Assembly (NCBI GenBank): GCA_947647735.1
Contig: CANSLJ010000007.1
Coordinates: 85,071-149,070 of the forward strand
Direction: 5' to 3'
DNA length: 64,000 nucleotides
From: an uncultured bacterium
GTDB lineage: Bacteria; Bacillota; Clostridia; Lachnospirales; Lachnospiraceae
Made by a program: the position numbers and the translations under genes. Below the pieces are notes generated by a model, which saw only the letters and a program-made list of their open reading frames with translations, ran no database searches and was not told the origin of the DNA. Below are positions 36,748 to 43,745 of the stretch, piece after piece; within the stretch, counting starts at the first letter, position 1; every line of letters starts with the position of its first letter.

Positions 36748-37260
36748 ATGCCGCGGGCTGAAGGTGACGGCGGCGGAATGGAGATGATTATGAACAGAAT
36801 GAGAATGGCAAAAGAAGCCGAAACGAGGATGAAGATGCTGCAGTTGTACGATGTTCCCGGAGAATCGATCATTTATATGTTTTTATGGGGCGAGAAGGTC
36901 TTTGTCAGCAAACCGGCTATGGGGAATAGAATAGGCGTTTTGTGCGAGCCTACTGAGGCGGAAAAACGACTGGTGAAAGAGTTCGAGGAAAAATATGGTT
37001 ATCTTGTATATCATATCATCCGAAATGAGATGGAAGCCGGTGTGATGTACTCACTTCTCTATATCTCAGACAAGGTGGAAGAGTGGGCAGAGGAGACGAA
37101 TGCATTGAAGGATGCCGATTGCTATGTCGTATATCAGAAAGCTTATGTATATAGCGCCGGATATGTAAGTGAAGAGTGTGAGGACTTATCCGGCGGTTCT
37201 GGAAAGTTTATGGAGATCGGCCTTGCCATCGGTGCGGGAGGGCTGTGCCGGGTACGTTGA
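36748..37260 (+). CDS. Hypothetical island protein
   Basis: 170 residues, not recognised. Visible features are a Met/Arg-rich N-terminus (several alternative starts, including ATG 36778), LYDVPGESIIYMFLWGEKVFVSKP, a central amphipathic stretch with EKYGYLVYHIIRNEMEAGVMYSLLYIS, and a C-terminus GKFMEIGLAIGAGGLCRVR. No signal peptide or membrane helix. A TATAAT box (36739-36744) immediately precedes the first ATG, so one of the later starts is probably used. It lies tail-to-tail with the Csx1-like gene. Confidence 0.6.
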   Translation: MPRAEGDGGGMEMIMNRMRMAKEAETRMKMLQLYDVPGESIIYMFLWGEKVFVSKPAMGNRIGVLCEPTEAEKRLVKEFEEKYGYLVYHIIRNEMEAGVMYSLLYISDKVEEWAEETNALKDADCYVVYQKAYVYSAGYVSEECEDLSGGSGKFMEIGLAIGAGGLCRVR

Positions 37261-37438
37261 GAAATGATGGACGGTATGTTTGGCGGACTGATCCGTGTTA
37301 GAGGAAGAGATTTTGCGCATACAAAATGCTCCGTTCCGGGGATGTTTTTTATGATTTTTACCTGTAAACCCGGAAGGGAGCATATGATAGCGTCATATCT
37401 GTCCGCTTGCTTCAAATGTTTTATTTTACCCGGCAGTC

Positions 37439-39148
37439 TCACATGTCGGCCATATCAAATGGAAACTGCGAAGCATCAATATCGGGATTATCCGTGATAA
37501 TGTGCATCATCTGCTTATACCGGTCAGAGAGGTTGCCTGCCAGTTTATCATAGGAGATGGTGGAGCTTTGCTGAAAGCCGAAGTGATTCAATGAATTTCG
37601 GTCATCCACGATCAGTTTGGCAAGGGAAAATACTTCCTCCGGGAGCGATGATAAAATGGCCATTGCGGTTTCTTCAAACTGGTAAATGGGTTTGTATTTA
37701 TTGGCATTTGTCTTGTATATGCTGAGCCAGTTCGCCTGCCGGTACTGCGTTTCAAATCCGGCGGGTGAATGCGATTTTTCATATTCCGGGTTGACAATCC
37801 TGAGAGTCTGTCTTACATTCTCCCTGCCGTCATAGTAGTTGGCAGAAACGCCGAACAGTTCGCATACATAACTTATGAGGGTTTCATTTAAAGCGGTGTA
37901 AGCCTGCTGCAGCAGATTTTTTTCAATCGCCCATTTTACCGACGCCATGCCGAGGGATGTATTTTTCATCACCACCGGTTCCGGATTGTTTCCCCGTTTC
38001 AGAAACAGTTTTGCATCCAGAATTTTTACATCATCATAGATATATTCAATAAGAGGTTCTATGTGCTTCTCAATGCCGGAAAGTTCTTTGGCATGCAGTT
38101 CGCTGTAACTGTGCTTAAAACATTCATGTGCGGCGTTGATACTTTCCATACGCCGTCTCTCCGCTTTGTCCGGGGGACTTGTGACACCCCTGGATGTCTC
38201 AAGGCAGTTTGTCAGGTCGTAAAGCCTGTCCACAATATCCCGGTATTCCGGTCCGGCGGCGTCTTTATCTTCCCGGCTGTCATCGTACAGAGATTTAATC
38301 TGGTTGCCGCTGCCGCCTTTTACAAAGGTTTCCGCCGCGCCGGTCCAGTCCTGCAGTGTGCTGCAGAAAGACATATCCAGAATCGGCACATGTTTCTTTT
38401 CACACTTCAGGCCGGCTTTGTTTACTGCTTCTTCCATGCGGCCCAGTTCAAAAGCGCCGTAGTACAGTCCTCCCACTGTGACTTTCTTTAACACTTTCGC
38501 ATAATTGACAACTGCCAGTGCCTGCATGGGAAGATTTCGAAGACCGTGCGTAAAATCGAAATAGATTACTTCGTTTTCGGAGAGCTCTTCATAAATACAT
38601 TCAAAAATTTTGTTGAGTTCCTGTTTATTTCTGCCCTCCGGTATCCGTACAACCTGTCTTGCGGCGCGGGGAAATTTTTCCTGCAGCAGAGCATCCAGCC
38701 CGGTTCTTACAGTTTTCACAGGGAAAGATGTCCGGACAGGTTCGCTTTTTTGAGGCGGCATATCCGGCTTTGCGGCAGTGCTTGCGGTGCCGGCATTTGG
38801 TGAAAGCAGCGTGCGGAAAGTCTTTTTTCCGTAAGTATGTATCCGGCGTGGCGGTATGCTGTTTGCAGCCGGGGCCTGCATGTTGGATGTCTCCGGTCCC
38901 GGAGCTTTTGTTTCGGCTGTTTTATCGGGAGCGGAAGTTTCTTCTGTGGTATTCCAGTTTTTTTCTTCCGCTGTTTTTGTTGCAAAAACAGTGATTTTAT
39001 CTCCCGGTCTGTACTGTGCCATGACGTGATTTAAAACGGCAATCTGTACAAACGGCGTTTCCTCTAAAAATTGTCCGTCCTCTGTCTCATAAACACATTT
39101 GGAATAGTTTCCGGTGCCAAGTATCGTTACAAAATGTCTGTTGCCCAT
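37439..39148 (-). CDS. csx1: CARF-HEPN ribonuclease, Csx1-like (TIGR02221-type)
   Basis: 569 residues from ATG 39148 (GAGGAG just upstream). A CARF domain is split in two: residues about 1-62 (FVTILGTGNYSKCVYETEDG) and about 155-240 (VIYFDFTHGLRNLPMQAL, KKVTVGGLYYGAFEL). Between them sits roughly 90 residues of Pro/Ala/Thr/Lys-rich sequence. The C-terminal HEPN domain has the catalytic R517-x4-H522 motif in DDRNSLNH. It is expected to be an RNase switched on by cyclic oligoadenylate made by Cas10. It is divergent from the J-domain gene and transcribed away from the cas operon. Confidence 0.85.
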   Translation of the reverse strand: MGNRHFVTILGTGNYSKCVYETEDGQFLEETPFVQIAVLNHVMAQYRPGDKITVFATKTAEEKNWNTTEETSAPDKTAETKAPGPETSNMQAPAANSIPPRRIHTYGKKTFRTLLSPNAGTASTAAKPDMPPQKSEPVRTSFPVKTVRTGLDALLQEKFPRAARQVVRIPEGRNKQELNKIFECIYEELSENEVIYFDFTHGLRNLPMQALAVVNYAKVLKKVTVGGLYYGAFELGRMEEAVNKAGLKCEKKHVPILDMSFCSTLQDWTGAAETFVKGGSGNQIKSLYDDSREDKDAAGPEYRDIVDRLYDLTNCLETSRGVTSPPDKAERRRMESINAAHECFKHSYSELHAKELSGIEKHIEPLIEYIYDDVKILDAKLFLKRGNNPEPVVMKNTSLGMASVKWAIEKNLLQQAYTALNETLISYVCELFGVSANYYDGRENVRQTLRIVNPEYEKSHSPAGFETQYRQANWLSIYKTNANKYKPIYQFEETAMAILSSLPEEVFSLAKLIVDDRNSLNHFGFQQSSTISYDKLAGNLSDRYKQMMHIITDNPDIDASQFPFDMADM

Positions 39149-39183
39149 GTGTTTCTCCTCATTGATTCTTAAGATTTTAGTAA

Positions 39184-39213
39184 AGTATACCACGATTGCA
39201 TCTTTTTTTGCAA
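39184..39213 (-). promoter_or_regulatory. Promoter of the Csx1-like gene
   Basis: On the minus strand TTGCAA (the palindrome at 39208-39213) is followed after 18 bp by TATACT. The same TTGCAA is the upstream box of shared element copy 2 on the plus strand, so the two divergent genes share a site. Confidence 0.55.
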
Positions 39214-39239
39214 CTGACTGTAAAAACCGGAACTATATT
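39208..39239 (+). promoter_or_regulatory. Shared island promoter element, copy 2
   Basis: TTGCAA (39208-39213), exactly 20 bp ending TGTAAAAACCGGAAC, TATATT (39234-39239). The AGGAGG site begins only 7 bp later, implying a very short leader for the J-domain gene at 39258. Confidence 0.72.
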
Positions 39240-39257
39240 GAAAACAGGAGGTATATT

Positions 39258-40031
39258 ATGATAAAAATAATAAAAGACTGGTATACAGGAGTTCACGCAT
39301 GTGTGGGAAGCGCTGCTTTTAAGATGGCAGACGGAGAGTTAAAAAACAAGTATATGTGGACGCTGTTGACACTGGCTTCCACGATCAGAGCCAGCTTCTG
39401 GATAGTTGACCACATGCGTCCCTTCGAGGGGATGAGTGACTATGTGATAACAGTTGTTCTGATTGTTATTGCATTTTCAATGCTGGGGAGTGGATTGGAG
39501 TATATGGAGGACGAGCTGCTGACTCCGGCTGTAAAAAAGCATCACAATGATGTCCTTGTGCGTGAAGCCCGCAAAAAGGAGAAAAAAGAAGCGCAGGCGG
39601 CAGGGATGAGCGTCAGAAAATACAGAAAAGCAAAAGAAAAGACAGCCTTTGAAAAGGCGGAGAGAGAAAAAAAGGCAAGAGAGGAAGCGCTGCGGAAAAA
39701 AGCGGCATGGGAAAAGGAGCAGCAAAGAAGAGCCGCACAGGAAAAAGCTGAACAGGAAAGAGCAAGGAGACAGAAGGCAGCACAGGAAAAAGCAAGAAGA
39801 GAACAGGAAGAAAAGAGAAAAAATGCGCAGCGGACTTCACAGAGTATGTCCCTGCAAAAGGCGAGGCAGTTACTGCGCCTGAAGGAAACCTATACTGTTT
39901 CAGAACTGAAAAAGGCGAGAAACGTTCTGATGAAGCAGTTCCACCCGGACAACGGGAGGAACGGAAGCGAAGAGGTATGTAAGAAAATCAATGAGGCCTA
40001 TACACTGCTTGCAAAGTATGCTGCAGCCTGA
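39258..40031 (+). CDS. Membrane-anchored J-domain protein
   Basis: 257 residues from ATG 39258. Two membrane helices (about 32-50 and 62-84) are followed by an unusually long, highly charged Lys/Glu/Ala/Arg coiled coil (about 95-200) and a C-terminal J-domain with the HPD motif H229-P230-D231 in KQFHPDNGRNG. J-domains stimulate DnaK; here the chaperone would be recruited to the membrane. The inverted order, J-domain last, differs from DnaJ. Its partner may be the ClpP-like protease and ATPase encoded next, which is inference from position. Confidence 0.82.
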   Translation: MIKIIKDWYTGVHACVGSAAFKMADGELKNKYMWTLLTLASTIRASFWIVDHMRPFEGMSDYVITVVLIVIAFSMLGSGLEYMEDELLTPAVKKHHNDVLVREARKKEKKEAQAAGMSVRKYRKAKEKTAFEKAEREKKAREEALRKKAAWEKEQQRRAAQEKAEQERARRQKAAQEKARREQEEKRKNAQRTSQSMSLQKARQLLRLKETYTVSELKKARNVLMKQFHPDNGRNGSEEVCKKINEAYTLLAKYAAA

Positions 40032-40033
40032 AA

Positions 40034-40066
40034 AAATCTGTAGAGAAAAATCTACAGATTTTTTTT
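40034..40066 (+). terminator. Terminator after the J-domain gene
   Basis: AAATCTGTAGA / TCTACAGATTT stem with a GAAAAA loop and eight T residues. Confidence 0.92.
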
Positions 40067-40074
40067 GCGCCTTT

Positions 40075-40106
40075 TTGCAAACCGTCGTAAAAAACGGAAC
40101 TATATA
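40075..40106 (+). promoter_or_regulatory. Shared island promoter element, copy 3
   Basis: TTGCAA (40075-40080), exactly 20 bp ending GTAAAAAACGGAAC, TATATA (40101-40106). It lies directly after a terminator and about 100 bp before the ClpP-like gene. Confidence 0.72.
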
Positions 40107-40205
40107 AAAAGTACAGGGACAATAAAGAAAACAGCACTATAAACAGGTGCGCGGGAACCTTGAAAATTACATAGTTGGTATGCAGTGAAAAAGGAGAGAG
40201 CAAAA

Positions 40206-40784
40206 ATGTCGGCAAATATTATAAGAGAAACATGCCAGGGCTACAGTCTGATCCGCATTGAGGATGAAATGTTGAAAAACAGAGAGATAGAGTGCATCGG
40301 TGAGATCAACGAAGAGCTGGTAAATTCCCTGATACGGGAAATCCGCTATCTGGAGCGGGAAGATCCGAAAGGGGAGATCAAACTCTTCATCAACAGTCCG
40401 GGCGGACTGGTGTCGGAGGGGCTGGCGCTCTACGATGTGATGAAGGCAGTGACCTGTTCGATTACAACAGTCTGCATGGGACTGGCGGCGAGTATGGCGG
40501 CAATTCTGTTTGCGGCGGGGGACAGGCGGGAAATGCTTGCCCACTCCCGCGTTATGATCCATGATCCCTTGATCGGTGGTCAGGGACTGACAGGGAGCGC
40601 CAGTAAGCTGAACGCTCAGATAGGGGACCTGATGAATACCCGCATGATCACCGCCGGTATTCTGGCGGAGCACACAGGCCATACAGTGGACGAGATTCTG
40701 GAAAAAACCGCCTCGGACAGCTACTTCTACGCGGAGGAAGCGATTGCCTTCGGGCTGGCGGACAGAGTCGTCACAACAATATAA
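40206..40784 (+). CDS. ClpP-family serine protease
   Basis: 192 residues from ATG 40206 (AAAGGAGAG upstream). The catalytic triad is complete: S96 in GLAASMAA, H119 in SRVMIHDPL and D171 in TASDSYFYAEEA. The oxyanion segment INSPGG is also present. It is an accessory ClpP paralogue, since no Clp ATPase gene lies nearby. The next gene in the same operon encodes a different ring ATPase type. Whether it uses the housekeeping ClpX/ClpC or the neighbouring VirD4-like ATPase cannot be told from sequence. Confidence 0.92.
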   Translation: MSANIIRETCQGYSLIRIEDEMLKNREIECIGEINEELVNSLIREIRYLEREDPKGEIKLFINSPGGLVSEGLALYDVMKAVTCSITTVCMGLAASMAAILFAAGDRREMLAHSRVMIHDPLIGGQGLTGSASKLNAQIGDLMNTRMITAGILAEHTGHTVDEILEKTASDSYFYAEEAIAFGLADRVVTTI

Positions 40785-40825
40785 ATCAACATAAACATGT
40801 ACAGTATACAGAAATGGAGAGCAAA

Positions 40826-42097
40826 ATGAGAGAAACTTACCGCATACTGGCAGAAAACAAAATGATAAGCAACGATACCCGGAAGACGGGGCTGAACAAC
40901 AACGATCTGGTAATCGGCATCAGCGGCGCCGGAAAGACCAGAAGCTATGTGAAGCCCAATATCCTGCAATGCAACGAGAGCATGATAGTCGTGGATACAA
41001 AAAACAGCCTGTATCAGGATACAAAAGAGGTCCTTGAAAAAGCGGGATATGATGTGTGGCTTCTCGACCTGACGGACATGGTGCACTCCCCGGTGGGCTA
41101 CAATCCGCTGTCCGCCATCCGCTATGATGAGATAGAGGAGGAATACAATGAACAGGATATCGCCGCTGTGGCGATGGCGCTCTGCCCCGCAGAATCCGAG
41201 AAGGATCCCTTCTGGGATTACGCGGCAAGGCTGCAGCTTGAGGCGCTGATTGCCTATGTGCTTGAGGCGCTGCCCGCAGAGGAACAGAACCTGGTGAGTG
41301 TGGCAAGGCTACAGGGCATGATGCAGCATGGTAGCTTTGAGCAGCTCTTTGAAGAGCTTGCCATGACAAAGAAAAACAGTATCGCAGTGCGGAAATGGCA
41401 GTTGTTTGCAGGCACAAAATGTGCTGATAAGACAAACGCCTGCATCCGCCTGATGTTGGGGGAAAAGCTGCACCTTTTTGCAACAAGAGGGGCAAAAGAA
41501 CTGATGAACAACCCGAGACAGATCTGCTTTGAGCAGATGGGATGGTGGAAGACCGCTCTGTTTGTCAATGTCAGCGATATGGACAGAGCACAGGATAAGC
41601 TGGTCAATCTCCTGTATACACAGGCGCTGCAGATGCTGGTCCGCTATGCGGACAAAGAATGTACAGGCCGCAGGCTGGAAGTGCCGGTGCGCCTGATGCT
41701 TGACGACTTCGCGGCGAACGCGGTGATTCCGGACTTTGACAAAATCATCTCGGTGATCCGCTCCAGAGAAATCTATGTGAGCGTTATCATCCAGAGCCTG
41801 TCCCAGCTTTACAGCATGTACGGACAGGATAAGGCAAAGACCATCGTGAACAACTGCGACAATCTGCTCTATCTGGGCGGACAGGATGTGGAGACGGCAG
41901 AGTATATCGGCGTGAAGGCGAACAAAACAGCCAACACGATACTGAATATGCCTGTGGGGGACGCTGTCCTGTTCACCAGAGGGGAGACGCCATGCCAGGT
42001 GAAGAAGTATGATCCCCGCCACTATGAGTGCGGGGAAAAGCAGCCTGCGGCTGAAAAGACAGAGGAAGAGATTGACGGGGCGGGCAGATTGTGGTAA
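40826..42097 (+). CDS. VirD4/TraG-type ATPase lacking membrane anchor
   Basis: 423 residues. Walker A G31-ISGAGKT-38, Walker B in RLMLDDFAA (about 288-296), and TraG-like blocks SMIVVDTKNSLYQDT, WDYAARLQLEALIAYVL, VIIQSLSQLYSMYG and NNCDNLLYLGGQDVETAEYIG. Type IV coupling proteins normally start with membrane helices; this one starts almost directly at the ATPase core and no other conjugation gene is nearby. It is 41 bp after the clpP-like gene, and both have nearly the same GGAGAG-GCAAAATG start context. ATG 40826 is preferred over 40814. Confidence 0.86.
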   Translation: MRETYRILAENKMISNDTRKTGLNNNDLVIGISGAGKTRSYVKPNILQCNESMIVVDTKNSLYQDTKEVLEKAGYDVWLLDLTDMVHSPVGYNPLSAIRYDEIEEEYNEQDIAAVAMALCPAESEKDPFWDYAARLQLEALIAYVLEALPAEEQNLVSVARLQGMMQHGSFEQLFEELAMTKKNSIAVRKWQLFAGTKCADKTNACIRLMLGEKLHLFATRGAKELMNNPRQICFEQMGWWKTALFVNVSDMDRAQDKLVNLLYTQALQMLVRYADKECTGRRLEVPVRLMLDDFAANAVIPDFDKIISVIRSREIYVSVIIQSLSQLYSMYGQDKAKTIVNNCDNLLYLGGQDVETAEYIGVKANKTANTILNMPVGDAVLFTRGETPCQVKKYDPRHYECGEKQPAAEKTEEEIDGAGRLW

Positions 42098-42199
42098 AGG
42101 GAGCTGATGAGATATCCGGGCGAAGGCAGGAGGGACTGTTAAATTTCGGGTTGCTTCCTGTGACTGAATGTGATAGGATAAAGATGGTTAAAAGGGAAT

Positions 42200-42224
42200 A
42201 AGCCCGATATAGGGCATTTGAAAA
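42200..42224 (+). repeat. Solitary CRISPR-repeat-like hairpin
   Basis: AAGCCCGATATAGGGCATTT followed by GAAAA matches the 3' half of the array repeat at 54.5 kb, whose consensus runs GAGCCCGACTAAGGGCATT then GAAAC: same GCCC/GGGC stem, same ATT-GAAA tail with one extra T. A terminator follows immediately. It may be a degenerate repeat or the repeat-like part of a small regulatory RNA. Confidence 0.5.
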
Positions 42225-42255
42225 AATTCTGTAGATTTTTCTACAGAATTTTTTT
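42224..42255 (+). terminator. Terminator after the VirD4-like gene
   Basis: AAATTCTGTAGA / TCTACAGAATTT stem followed by TTTTTT; very similar to the terminator at 40034-40066. Confidence 0.92.
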
Positions 42256-42264
42256 GTGCTTTTT

Positions 42265-42296
42265 TTGCAATCCGTGCCGAATACCGGCGCTATATA
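42265..42296 (+). promoter_or_regulatory. Shared island promoter element, copy 4
   Basis: TTGCAA (42265-42270), exactly 20 bp ending ATACCGGCGC, TATATA (42291-42296). GGAGG follows before ATG 42323. Confidence 0.7.
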
Positions 42297-42322
42297 ACAT
42301 GTAAGGAAGCGGAGGAAATAAA

Positions 42323-43114
42323 ATGAAAAGAACAAGTCTGGAACGGAAAATACTGTGCAGCCGTGAAAACAGAGTGGCGGATGCAGAGGTGGCGAAAGTG
42401 ATTTTAGAGAGAGCAGCCGGGAGAGCTTTGAGAGAGTATTTCGAGAAAGATCACAGGTCCGGGAACTATGTGGTGGGGGAACTCTGGCCGGAAAAATTTC
42501 AGGAATGGCTGCGTCATGAGAGAGACAGTGAGTTTACCTACGGCGGGATGTGCAGAAAGTTTGTCGAGAAATATCAGGGCGGGGAAGAGATGGATGACGG
42601 GTATCTCCTGATGCGCCTCATGACCGGCAAGTATACAGGAGGTGGAAAGCTGTATTCCGCACAGTCTGCGGAGAAGAACAAAAGTGCACAGCCTGCGGAG
42701 CATGAGACGCAGGTATTCAAAAGAGAAAGCCTGGAAAACCGGCTTATGAGGGTTAAAAAGGCGGAGGAGGAGAAAACACAGGGGGCGGGAGGCATCGTAC
42801 CCCCGCAAAGGAAACTGTCCGAATACTATGCCTGGATGGAGAAAGAACCGGAGACATCCGTGAGAGGGGATGTCTTTGCGGTAAACCATATCAATATGCG
42901 GGAATTTTTTCAGGCGTTGTCCCTGATCACCGGAAAGAGGGAGGATGCCGTGCTTCCGGAGACGCTGGCATTTGGAGAAAATCTGAACATAGAAGAAGTG
43001 CTGGAAGCGGGAGGCGGGGTGGATGAACGCTATTGGGAGCGGTTGTATATGCTTCTGATAGAGCCTTTTGCAAAGATAGCGATGAAAAGTGGAAATGGAA
43101 AATGCAACCTGTAG
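42323..43114 (+). CDS. Hypothetical island protein, helical
   Basis: 263 residues, no family recognised. It is charged and largely helical (RKILCSRENRVADAEVAKVI; WPEKFQEWLRHERDSEF; YYAWMEKEPETSVRGDVFAV). The middle (about 110-165) is low-complexity and Lys/Glu/Ala/Gln-rich, probably a flexible linker between two helical halves. No signal peptide or membrane helix. GGAGGAAATAAA precedes the ATG. The 3' end overlaps shared promoter copy 5, which drives the signal peptidase gene. Confidence 0.7.
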   Translation: MKRTSLERKILCSRENRVADAEVAKVILERAAGRALREYFEKDHRSGNYVVGELWPEKFQEWLRHERDSEFTYGGMCRKFVEKYQGGEEMDDGYLLMRLMTGKYTGGGKLYSAQSAEKNKSAQPAEHETQVFKRESLENRLMRVKKAEEEKTQGAGGIVPPQRKLSEYYAWMEKEPETSVRGDVFAVNHINMREFFQALSLITGKREDAVLPETLAFGENLNIEEVLEAGGGVDERYWERLYMLLIEPFAKIAMKSGNGKCNL

Positions 43115-43133
43115 AAAAAACCGGAGCTATATA
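43102..43133 (+). promoter_or_regulatory. Shared island promoter element, copy 5
   Basis: ATGCAA (43102-43107), exactly 20 bp ending GTAGAAAAAACCGGAGC, TATATA (43128-43133). It overlaps the end of the preceding gene and probably drives signal peptidase plus the whole cas operon, because no other promoter is obvious before cas6. Confidence 0.68.
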
Positions 43134-43169
43134 GTAAGCAGGGAACTGACGGAGGAGGAAAAGCCGGAT

Positions 43170-43715
43170 ATGGGAATCTATAAAATCTATAAAGCAGGAC
43201 TGTATCTCATCGCATTTTTTATAGTGCTGATGGTATCCATTTATATCCTGTTCGGGGTGGTTTTCATGATCAGTGATATTCCGAGCGCAAGTATGGAGGG
43301 AACGATCATGACAGGAGATAAGGTACTCTCCACCAGGTACGATGCGGATGCGGAGAATCTTAAGCGGTATGACATCGTGATATTCAACCGGCCTGATGTG
43401 CCCTCTGAGATATATATTAAGAGACTGGTCGGCCTGCCCGGAGAGACTATCGTCGTGAAAGACGGGGAAGTCTATGCCGATGGCGTGAAGCTTGACAATT
43501 CATTTATAAACGAACCGCAGAGCAGAAGAGGAGACGGAACATACATTGTTCCGGAAGGATGTTACTTCTTTCTGGGGGACAACCGCAATTACTCCAAAGA
43601 CAGCAGATTCTGGAAAGAGAAATATGTGCCGGCAGAAAATATCCTGGCGAGAAGTAGGTTTGTCATAAGGTCGTCGAGTAAAACTTGCATATTCTGCCCG
43701 CTTACTTTAGAATAG
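43170..43715 (+). CDS. Signal peptidase I (S26A)
   Basis: 181 residues from ATG 43170; the longer in-frame start at 43089 lies upstream of the promoter element. One N-terminal membrane helix (about 10-35) is followed by box B with nucleophile S41 in PSASMEGT, the general-base Lys K84 in IYIKRLVGLPGE, and GDNRNYSKDSR (box E, about 138-148). All catalytic parts are present. As an accessory copy inside a defence island it may process an island membrane protein or simply be cargo; its substrate is unknown. cas6 starts 30 bp downstream. Confidence 0.9.
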   Translation: MGIYKIYKAGLYLIAFFIVLMVSIYILFGVVFMISDIPSASMEGTIMTGDKVLSTRYDADAENLKRYDIVIFNRPDVPSEIYIKRLVGLPGETIVVKDGEVYADGVKLDNSFINEPQSRRGDGTYIVPEGCYFFLGDNRNYSKDSRFWKEKYVPAENILARSRFVIRSSSKTCIFCPLTLE

Positions 43716-43745
43716 AACAATACAGACAAAACATAAGGGAGCATC

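Noticed and set aside
37264-37497. 77-codon plus-strand ORF between the unknown gene and the Csx1-like gene
   Set aside because: It runs into the Csx1-like coding region antisense, has no SD and no recognisable sequence.
40826-42097. Interpreting the TraG-like gene as part of an integrative conjugative element
   Set aside because: No relaxase, VirB4, integrase or other transfer gene is present within the window, and the protein lacks the membrane anchor.
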